Shown here: in pieces, positions 25,080 to 36,719 of the stretch
How the letters are laid out: each line of letters opens with the position of its first letter
Position numbering within the stretch: position 1 is the stretch's first letter
Source of the DNA: Athripsodes cinereus
Lineage: Eukaryota; Arthropoda; Insecta; Trichoptera; Leptoceridae
Assembly: GCA_947579605.1 (NCBI GenBank)
Contig: OX388309.1
Coordinates: 19,845,071-19,909,070 of the forward strand
DNA length: 64,000 nt
Direction: 5' to 3'
The notes under the pieces: generated by a model
What the model saw: only the letters and a program-made list of their open reading frames with translations
Databases searched by the model: none
Told to the model about the DNA's origin: nothing
Program-made: the position numbers and the translations under genes

Positions 25080-25272
25080 GTGAATAGACGTATATTCAGT
25101 TTCTATAAACAGCTTTGATGCTGACAATCTGGATGATTATACAAAGTGAACCAGTTTGAAAGCTACTGCACTGTACTTTCCTTTTTCGAATCATATCGTA
25201 ATTTAATTTTCTTAAACCATAGTATTGAAAAATATAGGTAAAAGAAAAATCGCAGCTGGTAACATTACGTGA

Positions 25273-25284
25273 TGCGCATGCGCA
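25273..25284. promoter_or_regulatory. NRF-1/EWG-type palindrome upstream of GLYR1
   Basis: The perfect palindrome TGCGCATGCGCA lies about 98 bases before the GLYR1 start codon. It matches the binding consensus of the NRF-1/Erect wing factors, common in promoters of housekeeping genes. Binding itself is inferred. Confidence 0.55.
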
Positions 25285-25381
25285 CTATATCTGACGCTTT
25301 GAATGGTAAAGTTGGTAATCGTTTATTTTGTTTCAACGCAAATATCAGTTGAGTTTGGATTGTCGTAAGGGTGGTTCAGTC

Positions 25382-28300
25382 ATGTCTGTCGCTTACAAAT
25401 TAAATGATTTAGTTTGGTAGGTTATTGTTTAATTATTTGCGATTATAAAAATACAATGTGTCGTATTAAATTTGTGATTATTAATATGTATTTAATGCAT
25501 TTTTAGGGCTAAGATGAAGGGGTTCAGCCCATGGCCCGGCCGGGTAAGTTCTGAAACCGTTATGTATATCTAAAATAAACATTAGGCTTCTGTTTATTTC
25601 ATTTATTAATACAAATTTCGTTAATTTTAATTATTTTTTGTAAGTTTTAGTACTTTCATAACTTTTTAAAAAGTTTTAATTTAATGGGAATCATAAATGT
25701 CGCGCGGGAAATGATAAGCTTTTTGTCCCAGTGGTTGTCAAATTACCTTATTCTGCATGTTATTTGAGTGCTTACTATTGATAATGTGTCGTGAAATGTG
25801 TTATCCGCTTGTAGGATGTTATTTTTTACGAAAACATAGATATAAAATGAACTGTCACAACATAACCTTCAAATGTATACAGGTTGCCCAGCCAACGAGT
25901 GATATGAAGCATCCTCCCAAGAAGAATGTTCCTGTGCAGTGCATTTACTTCTTTGGATCTAACAACTAGTGAGTATTGAATATTTTATAAAAATACGATT
26001 CATAGAAATCAATTTACGGAAGAGTAAGTTTGAATCTGAGTTCACTCAGGATATAATCCTCAAATTGATGATAAAGCTTAAGTGAGTAATACAATACATA
26101 TTTTATGCCTTCTTCAAAAATACCAAATATTATTTACGAAAATAATAGCTTACTTATTATACCCAAATACAATACTTTCACCATATTAAATAAACTTAAT
26201 ACAACAAAACATTACAAAAAGATAATTGTCTCAAAGAATTTCATAATATATTTATCTGTAAATAGTGCATAAAAATGAGACTTTGTCTAGCGATATCAAT
26301 TGAGTCATCACATTATTTCTCACTAATAAGAAAGCCAGTGGACTTATTATATGTAATGAACATACAGATTGTCTTCTTCGTTTCATAAAGAAAGAGAACA
26401 TTCAGTATATATAATGAGTTACAATCCATTGAATTGGTCTGCAACGAATTTGGACTTTCTTCTCCACTCCTCCCTATTCTCAGCCAGTCTCTTCAACTCC
26501 ATGTATGAGCCACAGCTCATGTCCCTCTTCAGTTGGTCCATATAGGCGTCTCTCGGTCGGACTCTGCCATTTGTGCCTTCGGTCCTACCCTCTGCGATTG
26601 AGATGAGCAGTCCTGGGTGCCTGATGTTGTGGCCAATCCAGTTAGCTCGTTGTTGGCAGATTCTATTGTGGAGTTGCCTTTTTTCGCCAACCCTGGTTAA
26701 CACTTCTTCGTTTTCGATGTGTTCCGACCAATAAATCTTCAGCATGCGTTTATAGCACCACATTTCAAATGCCGCTAACCGTATAACATTCAGTATGAGT
26801 GGTAAATAGCATCGCTGAACTGGGGATGTTAAATGTCTTACTCACTTTTTACATGACCTTTTAAGAACGCCTAAAATCATTCAGAATAGAATGGGAGATC
26901 TTTGTGTTTACAAAATTTTGAATTTCATTAATCTGTCCAAATTGCATTTGTTATCCTAAAAAAAATGCTGCATGAATTTTATTATTGTTAAGTATTATTA
27001 TTAAATAGTGGTTGGTATTTCAAACTCTAGATCAGTGGTTCCCAAAGTTGACTGGACTCCGACCCATCTTGGAAAAATTTGAAATCTTGGGACCCACCTT
27101 TTAGCTTTTTTTCTCCAAACATTGCTCAACATTACCCCGTGGAGCACCCGGTAAAGAATTGGTCTCCCACTCTTCTGCGTAAGTTTTCGAGTGTCCTGTA
27201 AAAGGCAGGTGTTCGAAAAAAATAAGACATTTTATATCTTAAATTCAGCGTTGAGGTTTGCCACCCATCCTGAATGTCTTGATTTTATACTGGCACGAAG
27301 AGGACAGTTTGTATGTTTCTTACATACAGCTGATCTGCTGGCTACCCCACTTGTGGGATATGCCGTGCGCGATCCATAGTTTTGGAAAAACTGCTCTAGA
27401 TTATTGTATTAAAATTTCATCGCTTTCATTATATTTATATTAATGGTTTAATCCAAATAATAATGTGTAATAATTCATGTTGGTTATGCAAAATAAGGAA
27501 TGTTAATATTTTTCTCCCACTCTTTACGTAAGTTTTCGAGTGTTCTGTAAAAGGCAGGTGTTCAAAAAAATTAAGACATTTTACATATTTAATTCAGAAA
27601 TGTATTGACACAGAGAGGACTGCTTGCATTTTTGTTATATGCAGTTGATCTGCTGGCTACACCACTCATGGGTTATGCCATGATGGTATAGTAGTAGTAA
27701 TATTTTTATGACGGCATACATCATCAGAAATGTTATTTTGTTCCCAGTGCCTGGATAGAAGAGAGTCATATCAAACCATATATTGAGTTCAAAGATCAAC
27801 TTATCAAGTCTTGCAAGACAGCTGCTTTCAAGGAAGCTATTGCTCAGATTGAATCTTATATTGAAGACCCAGAGGTAATAATTATAAGACATCTAATGAA
27901 TCATAATATAATATTAAGAACATTTTTCTTCAGTCTCTTTGGGTTTGTAATCACGTGTGAATTTGGATGTACATCAAATTTTAAATAATCTCTCTGTCAA
28001 ATATTTGATAACATTTTCAGTGTGATATCACCAAATCCCAACAAAATTTTGACTGATCAAATGTGAAACAGCACATTTGAGTTTGATATTGACAGTATTT
28101 TTGTTTTATATCTTCCCGCCCTTTGAGTGTTTTTTCTTTATATTATCAGTTCATTTGTAGATTTAACTGAGCTTTAAATGTTCTTTTTTTTAATTTTTAT
28201 AATTATTGTTTTTATTTAGAAATTCATGAATGCGCATGGAGCAGTTCAAGATGTGGAAGAAGAGTTTGACAAGTTAAAAGAGTCCTTCTCAGACAAGGAG

Positions 28301-31300
28301 GAGAAATCTGAAAAACCAGTTGTTAAAGTTAAAAAGGTCAGTTTTTTTATATCTCTATGCTAGTGGCAGAGCAGTGTACTGTTTAGAAATAATTATACTT
28401 TATATTCATTACAAAATGTAATGCAGGTTACAGACTATTATTAAGGTGCATTGTCGATCGTTGCTGCTGTTTCAAACAGCAACTGTGAGATAAGAGTTCA
28501 ATTTCATCACAATGGTAAACAGAAATAGGATTATTTGAGAGCGTTCTCAAGCGAAGCAGCATATGATATGAAAATCTGTCCTGATCCTTGATAACACTCT
28601 AATACAGTATTTCACAAACTATGGATCGCGACCCACCAGTGGGTCATGAGCGAATATTGAGTGGGCCCTAATGGACGATTCGCCACCGTATAAGACATAA
28701 ATAAAAAAATGTTGTTGGAGCAATGTTTGGAGAAAAAAAAGCTATAAGGCGGGTCCCAAGATTGGAAATTTTTCCTAGATGGGTCGGAGCCCAGTCAACT
28801 TTGGGAACCACTGCTCTAATACGATAATGTAGTTAGTGTGTACTACTGCTGTTGACCATCATAATATTATTACTACGCTCAACTGCATACCATTACAGTT
28901 AATACCAGAGAACTTGGAAACCCCCTCTCCAAACAAAATAATGGACTTAATTTAACGGATGTTAAAATCATTTATATCCAGAAAGTGATGAAAAGCTGTC
29001 TCACATTAGAGCCAATTATCATCTTACTTAGTTATCATATCTATCCGTGATAATAATTTATTTATTTATTTATCTTCATTGCACAAAATAATCAACATTA
29101 GAAAATAATATGGCTGAATTTTGACTAAACAAATAAATTTGTGCAATGATCTTACTTCTATCTATCTACTATACCCTCATGTCGCATCCCATGTGTGGTA
29201 GGCAAAGGGAACGGAAGGCCAAATAGATCTATCTTTACACACTTCCTTCGCTTCCTCCACATTCATACAATTTCTCATGCACGCTCGTTGGTTCCTCTTA
29301 CTCAACACACAGCCATCCTTGAGAATTGGATCCACGTGATCAAGCCACGTGGTTCTAAGTTGCCTGCGCTTCCTCTCACTCCCTCTTTCATTTTACTTCT
29401 TGTAACTTAATACACTTGTTATAATGTCAGTACGGAGTTTGAATCATTCATATGACTGACTTGTGTTAAGAAGATGTGCTCTTAAAATTTTAAACGATTG
29501 TGTTTTTCCCAACAATTTTTTCTGGTTTATATGATCGTTATATGCATGTAAGTGATAATGCTCATTTATATTTTTTAGCAATGTTTGAACTTTGTTTGTA
29601 GGAGAAACCTGTAAAGCGTGTATCAAGCTCTGGAAAGAGTCCAGTGGTTCGTAAAAAAACTAAATCTGAGCCATTGCTTGACTTGGATAAGGAACTAAAC
29701 AACTCATCAATGTTAAATCACTCCTTTACCAAGTCATTTTCCTCTCAAATTCTTGACAGACCTTTGGTGGATCGACCTGTAAGTATAACAATCTTCACTA
29801 ATTAATATTTACATTACACATGTACTTTCGGAGAATAAAAGATTGCTAAGATCCAAATTCTCTTGTTACTAAATAATACGAGTTTGTTAAACTTTGCAAA
29901 CAGCTATGTTTTGCTGCCTAAAAAGAGGGACAAGCACCTTTCTATATTTCATTTTTGTTTCCTCATTTTACAAAGGAGAAAAAAATAGTGCTCTTTTTGT
30001 ATTGAACCAGTATTGAAAATCTTCAAAATGTAACGTAGCCAGGACCATGATCTCTCTTGTGTGAATAAAATGTTGTTTTAATAATGTACCCACTTAATTA
30101 CTTTCTGAGTTGTTACATAATAAAAAATGGGAAAAGATGGTGACTAGATGCAAGACATGTGTATAGTATAAATAAAAAATATATTGTGCTATGGGGGAAA
30201 TGATTTCATACAAAAAAAGAATTTGTTGTAATTTGTTCATAACTCTTTACTTAGTAACTTGTTTTAGAGATGAATAGGTGAGAAAATAAGCCAACAAAAT
30301 ATTTGTGAATTAATGAGAATAAAGTAATTTTTGTAGTTTTCTGTGAAGTCTTCGTAAAAAAACATCTTTCCAATGTTTTATGTAAGTTTCCTAACGTTCA
30401 GAAAATCCAGGTATTTGTGCAACATGACGTATAAGATATTTAACATATTCAATTCAGGGATAAGGTATGACACCCACCTTAGGACTGTAGGAGTATGGTG
30501 ATGTGTGTTAATTTCATGTTATTGGTGAGGTGTTACATGTATATATGTGTGTATTGTCGAGTTAGTACCCATAATATTGGATTCATAACCTTGTTTGGGA
30601 CAAGCTCGAACTTGTGAATATGAGGTGTCTTAACAGTATAGATATATACAACAAAAGTTGAAAATATATTATAAAACTTGCTAATATTAAAAAATACTTA
30701 AATTATTGAGCAGATGTGAATATCTTAAATTCTATTAGCACGGAAGGGATAACATACTTGATGAAGTTAGTTTATTAGTTATTTATTATTATTATTATTT
30801 GGATGATTTGTAAAGCGCCGTTTTGTGAAAAAAATCCACCTCAAGGGCGCTCTTGCTAACTAAGGTTGTGCCTGAATTATTCCGTGAGATTTCTTGAATA
30901 GATAAGTTTTCAGTTGGTTCTTGAAACGAGATATGTCCTGCGTTTCTCTGATCGTTTGTGGAAGCCTGTTCCAGACTACAGGTGCAGATATTGCAAAAGC
31001 ACGCTCCACGTACACTGGTTTCGATACAGTACTGGTCACCTCCAATTTAGTTGTTATATCTTGACAAGACCTAAGTGTTGTCTGTCTATGACTTAACGCC
31101 TGTCTACCACAGAGTTCCATGATATATTCTGGGGCCATAGCATGAAGTGCCTTAAATACTGTCAAACACACTTTAAATTCAACTCTCTCCGGACATCTGA
31201 GCCAGTGAAGAGATTGAAGGGTGGCGGATATGTGTGAAGAGCGATTCAGTTGATAAATGAAACGTGCAGCCGCATTAAAAACGGACTGAATTCTCTGGAG

Positions 31301-33809
31301 TTGATATTGTGGAAGATTTGCGAGGATGCCATTGCAGGAATCCAATCGTGATACGACGAATGAGTTAATTATGGTTTTAGCTCCGTCGGTTGATATATTT
31401 TTCCTTATATTCTTGAGCTGCCTTAAAGTATAAAAACCTATCCAGTAGTTACCTATCCACTTGTGGGAAATGCCATCACTGTACAAATACATAGAAAAGT
31501 AGTTAGCAAACAGCGACAATGTAAACTTCTTAAAGTGGGTTAACCACTATAATTCTTACTTGTTTAATCTCAATTTATGTTTTTTATTTGATTCTCAACA
31601 TTAAGTACAGTAAAACCTCGATATAAGAAGCTAGTTGGTGAGATGATGAGTCCGTTAAAACCAGAAGTTCATTATATAAAAATTGTTCAAACTTTTTTAT
31701 AAATTCGCTGTATGAATCTAGGTACAAGTATAAAACACAAACAAAACCAGACGAGTGTCCAAAGACAATAAAACAGAATTTAATTGACACTCGTCTTGAA
31801 GTGACATTACTATTTGATATTGACGCACTTGCTTTCAGTAATTGAATTCAAGCATGTATAATATTTACAGTACGTTTTCAATTTTACATTTGACAGGATT
31901 TTTTAACTGTTATATCCATAGTCCGTTATATTGAGGTTTTACTGTACGCGTACGATCTTAATAAATCCTGTGTATAAGTTGCAAATTACGAAAATATCCA
32001 TTTGAAAATTACGTTGAAGAGAAAATTTAGCTATTTTTTATGAAAATAAAAAAATAAATCTTCAAATCAGCTGTGAAGTATGCCACCTATTTCAAATGTC
32101 ATAATATATTTTATGCCACAAAGAGGACGACCTGTACGTTCAATAAGAACTCCTCCACCATCGTATTCCAGTTCAATTAAAAATGTTGCACAGCCATGGC
32201 ATCTGCCTTTTGTGTACTCCTCATCTACCTTCAATATTGCCTTATATTTATAGGAGTTGGAGTACCCGCAAAAAGTGACCCAGAAAAGAAGTTTTTCGAA
32301 ATTGGCCACACTTCAGAAGTTGTGTATTGTGGATGTGTGGGTATCTAGTTGGGAGCTTCTGCGTCAGCCGGGTTTACCCCCGCCTGATGTGGAAGGGTCT
32401 TAGGGTTGGTTTTGCCCATTGTGGCGTTGGCGCGATAGCAAACTCGTGTTTTCGTTGTGTCGTCCTGTCTCCCTTGGTGGAGAGTAGGTTAGGGAGGTAT
32501 GTCCCTTTTGGGAGGGTTTAATGTTTTCACACCATTCAGGCACTGGTGGTTCTCGGGCTCACGCCCTTGGAACGCCAATTACATGTTTCTGGACACCTCA
32601 CCTCGGCCTTCTGTTACTCACCAATTTGTATAGTGTATTTACTTATTCTATATTATTTCTATTTTTTACTTGTGTTTATTCTTGTCCTGTTTGTATCTTC
32701 TTACTAAATTGTTATTATGTTATGTTTCACCAAATAAATATTTAAACTTTCAAAAGGGGCATTGAAGAGAGAGTGTTGTTTAAAAGATTCCCACGATGGC
32801 GTGAGGACAAATTTTGGTTTAATTATGCAGATAAATAGAAGTTCACAACTCCTGAGATATCCGGGTGGAGGTGCGTCTCTCTTCAATTCTTATTTGCATA
32901 ACACTGATCGGATTGTTTCCCTTTCTGTAGCCATAGTGTTTAAATTACAAATTACCATAAAGTTAACGAGAATGATCTGAAATTTTCTTACCAGTAAGGT
33001 TGTTCTATTTTCACCATGGTAACATTCACCAATTCCACCTTTTTCTCTGTTATCCTTCTCTCATATCAATCCTTTCAGAGCGGGAGACTGCATTCATCGC
33101 TGAAAAGTGACTTCGTTCAGCCAACCGCACCCACCGGGATTTGAACCCACCACCTCTGTATTACGTGTCAAGTACTATATATATATGTAAATTAACACAC
33201 AAAACTACCATATATATATACCTGTATTACCAGTGATTTTTTTACTTTTCTGTTGGTTCATATTGAGTTCACCGATATCTATCTAGGCAAAGAAGATGGA
33301 ACGCATGACCTGTCCTTACACACTATTTACACTTCATCCACATTTGTGCAGTTTTTCATACACACCTTTGAACCATGTGTTTTTGTACACCCCTTTTTTG
33401 AGACAGAGAAACTTTCATCATATATGCGTTCCACATTTCCAAACAATCCCAACCTATTTACACACATTCTATTCACTACACTTATTTCACATCTGCTCAA
33501 TAAAACAAAATAGTAATACGGGAAACATTTCTATGAACTCTTATGCCTTCTTAGGTGTTACTACTTTTTGATTTAGTGAATGTGATTCTTAATTTTATCA
33601 ATATTTGAATTATATTTCTTACCTTGTTTTTAAAGGCAACTCCTGTGTTGGACTTAGAAAATATATCAGAGACATTAAAGGGCAAAAATATTCTGCCAAG
33701 TCAAATGAAGTTTGGATTCCTCGGTCTCGGGATCATGGGCAGTGGGATTGTGAAAAACCTTCTCAACTCAGGACACAAAGTGATTGTATGGAACCGTACA
33801 GCTAACAAG
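25382..33809 (+). CDS. GLYR1: GLYR1/NDF (PWWP plus beta-hydroxyacid dehydrogenase-like), 5' seven exons
   Basis: GLYR1 (NPAC/NDF) is a nuclear, nucleosome-associated protein that helps transcription elongation; its dehydrogenase domain is thought not to be catalytic. Exons: 25382-25416, 25507-25543, 25883-25968, 27748-27874, 28220-28336, 29602-29778, 33636-33809, with GT-AG sites and consistent phases, 251 residues so far. The PWWP domain starts at residue 7 (LNDLVWAKMKGFSPWPGR) with an aromatic FFGSNNYAWI block. A Lys-rich linker with VKRVSSSGKSPVVRKK follows. The last exon opens the Rossmann fold, FGFLGLGIMGSG (Gly223, Gly225, Gly228), and ends VIVWNRTANK with a donor site. About 300 residues of the family protein are missing; no further exon was found before the scaffold gap at 43635. 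Introns are filled with transposons. Confidence 0.93.
26409..26784 (-). mobile_element. Truncated LINE fragment (family ending AACTCATTATATA)
   Basis: The minus strand encodes a 114-residue LINE C-terminus with MWCYKRMLKI, RANWIGHNIRHPG and RPRDAYMDQLKRDM. A perfect 12-base direct repeat AACATTCAGTAT flanks it (26397-26408, 26785-26796). Relatives are at 42376 and 60560. It sits in a GLYR1 intron. Confidence 0.8.
27033..27393. mobile_element. Non-autonomous hAT element in GLYR1 intron
   Basis: Begins CAGTGGTTCCCAAAGTTGAC and ends GGAAAAACTG, with an exact 8-bp duplication CTCTAGAT (27025-27032, 27394-27401). A copy of a dispersed repeat (about 27160-27370) is inserted within it. Confidence 0.85.
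27506..27695 (+). repeat. Dispersed repeat, second copy of the unit at 27160-27370
   Basis: Shares CTCCCACTCTT, GTAAGTTTTCGAGTGT, AAAAGGCAGGTGTTC and a GATCTGCTGGCTAC...GGGATATGCC-like end with 27160-27370. Weaker relatives lie near 13270-13320, 31440-31480, 32065-32145, 35941-36062 and 43888. It resembles a short retroposon but shows no clear promoter boxes. Confidence 0.55.
28605..28813. mobile_element. Short hAT MITE in GLYR1 intron
   Basis: 209 bases, from CAGTATTTCACAAACTATGG to GGGAACCACTG, with an exact 8-bp duplication CTCTAATA (28597-28604, 28814-28821). Its ends match those of 27033-27393, so both belong to one family. Confidence 0.88.
29165..29395 (-). mobile_element. Degenerate RTE LINE 3' fragment
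   Basis: On the minus strand, blocks equivalent to LDHVDPILKDG, RNQRACMRN and CKDRSIW can be read with changes. It is the same region as 8140-8388 and 55691-55986 but more diverged. Confidence 0.65.
30783..31440 (-). mobile_element. 5'-truncated CR1/L2-like LINE, copy 1
   Basis: An open frame (minus) reads FYTLRQLKNIRKNISTDGAK, SRLDSCNGILANLPQYQLQ, QRIQSVFNAAARFIYQL and a C-terminus FAISAPVVWNRLPQ...FKNQLKTYLFKK, ending in an ATT-repeat tail. It is almost identical to 58265-59000 but stops at about 31440. It sits in a GLYR1 intron, antisense to the gene. Confidence 0.85.
31608..31944. mobile_element. pogo/Tigger-like MITE
   Basis: Inverted ends CAGTAAAACCTCGATATAA and TTATATTGAGGTTTTACTG, bordered by TA (31606-31607, 31945-31946). 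This terminal sequence is typical of pogo-type Tc1/mariner elements. No transposase is encoded. Confidence 0.8.
32300..32750 (+). repeat. GC-richer block ending in CAAATAAA, possible retroelement 3' end
   Basis: Base composition is clearly richer in G and C than the surroundings (32330-32600), then turns T-rich and ends TTTCACCAAATAAATATTTAAAC. The shape suggests a LINE 3' UTR, but no protein motif supports it. It lies in the last visible GLYR1 intron. Confidence 0.3.
33070..33170 (-). repeat. tRNA-derived SINE-like fragment
   Basis: On the minus strand GGTGGGTTCAAATCCCGGTGG matches a tRNA B box (RNA polymerase III promoter). No cloverleaf could be drawn, so it is not called a tRNA gene. Confidence 0.45.
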
Positions 33810-34335
33810 GTAAGTCATAACTCTTTGTATTCTTTCAATAATTACCTTAAAACGTTGTTTCAAATGCAGGTTGCACTATGAAAAAACCACATTTTTATGT
33901 TTGTCAATATGTTTATTTTTAAGTCAATATGCCTACTGCGAATTATGTTTAGTACTAAAAATTGTTAAAGTGTTGAACAGAACCAAATTTATAATATAAT
34001 TTTGACATTCAGCGGATAATTTATGTTTTGCGGAATCACTCATATATTGAGTGAAATGTAAAAAATAAGAATGACAGTTGCAATGTTTTTTCACCCACTA
34101 AAACAAGTAATTTAACTGGAATAGTGTGGCCATTCTGTTTGTTTTTTTTTTGTATTAATTTGTTGTGGTCTTGTTTCTAAGATGATGATAATTCTCAATG
34201 AATTTGAGAATTTGTGAATGTTGTTATTTATTATAATGTTATTATACCAGGCAGTTAAGAAAGTTCACATTGTTTATGTAATATCTTACAACCTTATTCC
34301 ACTGACTGCAGTTTCTCTGATCCTCATAATAATTT

Positions 34336-34620
34336 TATTTATTTTTGTTCTTCACTGTACATTGTTTACAATAATATAAATTAAAACAGTATCATAGAAA
34401 ATATCAGTTATACAATTCAATGTACAGAGGGTGAGTTTATTGCTAAAATGCAATGTCTTCCATCTAACCCGGCCATGCCGTTTATTATTTATTCAATCTC
34501 TATTTTACATTGATTACAAACAATTCTAAATAAGGTACATACATTCAAATTCAATAAATCAATATACAGAGGATGAGTTTATCGCAGTCTTCCAACTAAT
34601 CCAATAAATATTAAACACTT
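34336..34620 (-). repeat. LINE 3'-tail repeats, two adjacent copies
   Basis: Two consecutive units share TTCAATGTACAGAGGGTGAGTTTAT-type and GTCTTCCA-type blocks with 50783-50935 (same orientation) and 51765-51900 (opposite). Each starts with A/T-repeat tail sequence. They look like 3' UTR ends of one LINE family. Confidence 0.6.
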
Positions 34621-35002
34621 TGTTGTCAAAATAAATTTATACAAAAGGTATTGTGGCAATTTCTTCCAGTAAACCTTAACATGTTTTCCTCATTATTTTG
34701 TTGATGTTAGTTTGTCTGGTAGATTGAATATCAAACCAAAAATTGCTAAACTAGAAAATCCACGGCTTAACTTATGGCATGAAAGTGGAAACCTAGTTTG
34801 AATGCTCAATATAGTAATAAGTTATATCAATTTTCAGTCAGAGTGAGTAGGTTAATGTCTTCTGTATGTTTCACACAAATGCCATACGAAGAAACAAATA
34901 TTAGATAAACTATTTTGCTTAATTTTGCCCCAAAATTTCTTCCAGTAATTATTAAATGTGATGGCATTGGTTTAAATTGCAGTATTTATTATAAGTTGGT
35001 AT

Positions 35003-35350
35003 TAGTGATGTAACAAATATTCACATTCGCGGATATTCGCAGATTTCAAAGTATCCGCATTCGTATTCGCAAAAAAATGTGCGAAGGTTTTGTGAATATT
35101 ACTTTGGTAATAAAGTATCGGATCGGAAAAAGGTACTGCAAGAAAATATTCTTTTAATAAACCGAGGAGTTTCGAAATATTTTAAATTAAATACCATTTT
35201 GGAAATTCCACTACGGGGGGGGTAAAAATTTCAATGTTTGAGCAATTGTAGAAATTTAAATAACTCAATATTCGCATTCGCATTTGGGAATGTCGGCAAT
35301 AAATATTCGCATTCGCGAATATTCAAAATCACACATTCCTTACATCACTA
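35003..35350. mobile_element. hAT MITE with TAGTGATGTAA ends
   Basis: 348 bases from TAGTGATGTAA to TTACATCACTA with an exact 8-bp duplication GTTGGTAT (34995-35002, 35351-35358). The subterminal parts are built from repeated TATTCGCATTCG motifs in both orientations, the multi-copy binding-site layout common in hAT ends. Confidence 0.9.
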
Positions 35351-35692
35351 GTTGGTATAGTATTATATTACTGGAAAACAATAAATTAAATTTATTGTTT
35401 CGAAAGGGGAATATTTAGATATTTTTTATGTAACAATTTTATAGTTTTTATGCAAACATATGATAATAATAATTAGGTGACCATTGGATAGTCGGACTAT
35501 GTTCAGCAAGTGGCAAAGAAGTTAGTTAATTCTTATATCACTAAATCTTTTAAATTAATTATCATAGTATGAAAAAGTATTACGTCAATTGAGTTGTTGA
35601 GTATCCGGATTCTAATAGAAATATCAGGCTTATATTTATTTATTATTACCAAATCACTTAACAGCCTGAGCCTTTAACAGTACATAATATAC

Positions 35693-35885
35693 ATTAAAAT
35701 AAATAAAACAAGCGTTTTATTCTACTAATGATTTATTCCATGAGAGAGACGTCTTTCGTCTTATAAGGACATTGTCAATCACATGACATATAATCATGTC
35801 AGGTAATGTTATAAGAGGAAAAACGTCTCTCCCATGGAATAAATCATTAGAAGAATAAAAGGCTTGTTTTATTTATTTTGATATG
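35693..35885. repeat. Imperfect long inverted repeat
   Basis: Arms of about 70 bases (around 35701-35772 and 35807-35880) pair with several mismatches and share GATTTATTCCATG and AACAAGC blocks. No target duplication was recognised. Probably an old fold-back MITE. Confidence 0.55.
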
Positions 35886-35940
35886 GAATTCTACGGTACC
35901 TAAACACGGACACAGTGAATAATATACGTTACATAACAAT

Positions 35941-36062
35941 TGTTCTCCCTCTCTTTTCCCTAAGTTTTGGCATGTGTTATATTTAACTATGAGGTTTCAT
36001 GATTATAGCATGTGGTTAGTCTGCTGACTACTCCAAATGTGGGAATTACCACAATGGAATAG
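35941..36062 (+). repeat. Diverged dispersed repeat
   Basis: Resembles 27506-27695: CCTAAGTTTTGGC..TGTT, then TCTGCTGACTACTCCAAATGTGGGAA-type end and ATGGAATAGTAGT. Confidence 0.45.
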
Positions 36063-36719
36063 TAGTTAACGTAAATTGATAGGTCTGGCAAAAACCGTCA
36101 TTGTAAAATCATTTTATCCAAATCTCTGAAGGGCTATAATTCTGGAATTGTAAGTTCCTGTGTAACTCTGGAGGTGACTATATGTCACCACTATAAACAC
36201 ACCTATTTTTTACATTTTTAAATGTCAGGATACATTGTAAAGCAGGTATTGTCCTTTTTATCAGTTTTGTAAGGCCCTTGCTATCGACTGGATGTGTTTC
36301 TGTTGTTAATAAATTACTACACATCTTTAGTCAATCTTTCAAACAAGTGGGTGTTATTTTTTTTTATTTTTATTTATTTGTAAAAGTACATAACAGATAA
36401 CAACTATAAATATGGTTTACAAAATAGAAAAAGGTCATTCATAACTCAGCTGTCCAAAAACATGTACCACAGATAAGTAAATTATTTAAGTATCACATAT
36501 TCCGCTCATTCATCTGTTCTCACTAGCATGTCACACAAGCAGCCATCGCTAACATACAAAAATACAGTTTGAAACATTAAAAGCAGAAAAGAAGAAGAAA
36601 AAACGTACAAAAATTTGTATTGTTAGAAAAAGAAAACTATTACTAAAAGATAGAAAAATAAACATATGAGATCACTTGGGGGTGGAGGATGTAGGGAAAA
36701 GGGTAAGGGATGTGGGGAA
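36063..36719. other. Non-coding stretch left of a LINE
   Basis: Includes an A/T-rich tail-like segment (36361-36380) and probable 3' UTR of the LINE at 36720-37412 (minus). No exon was found. Confidence 0.4.

Larger units (their letters stand above)
23594..25170. mobile_element. Harbinger-like MITE copy interrupted by two other transposons
   Basis: The MITE sequence reads through TTGATGAAAGGTC, then is split by a different MITE (23709-23983) and by a hAT element (24093-25079). It resumes at 25088 and ends near GAAAGCTACT at 25170. Order and orientation match the uninterrupted relatives, so both insertions came later. Confidence 0.7.

Noticed and set aside
27160..27695. Two similar direct repeats that might suggest an array
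   Set aside because: Only two units of about 190-210 bases with transposon-like spread; not a CRISPR or satellite array, and CRISPR is not expected in an animal genome.
32067..32309. 80-codon minus-strand frame
   Set aside because: It overlaps a diverged dispersed repeat (compare 27250-27310) and shows no domain.
33070..33170. Possible tRNA gene
   Set aside because: A B box is visible, but no cloverleaf or proper A box could be formed, so it is treated as SINE debris.
33253..33571. Two overlapping plus-strand frames of 86 and 91 codons
   Set aside because: The region may be a very diverged reverse copy of the RTE 3' end (similar to 29165-29395), but similarity is too weak to call, and the frames themselves have no motif.
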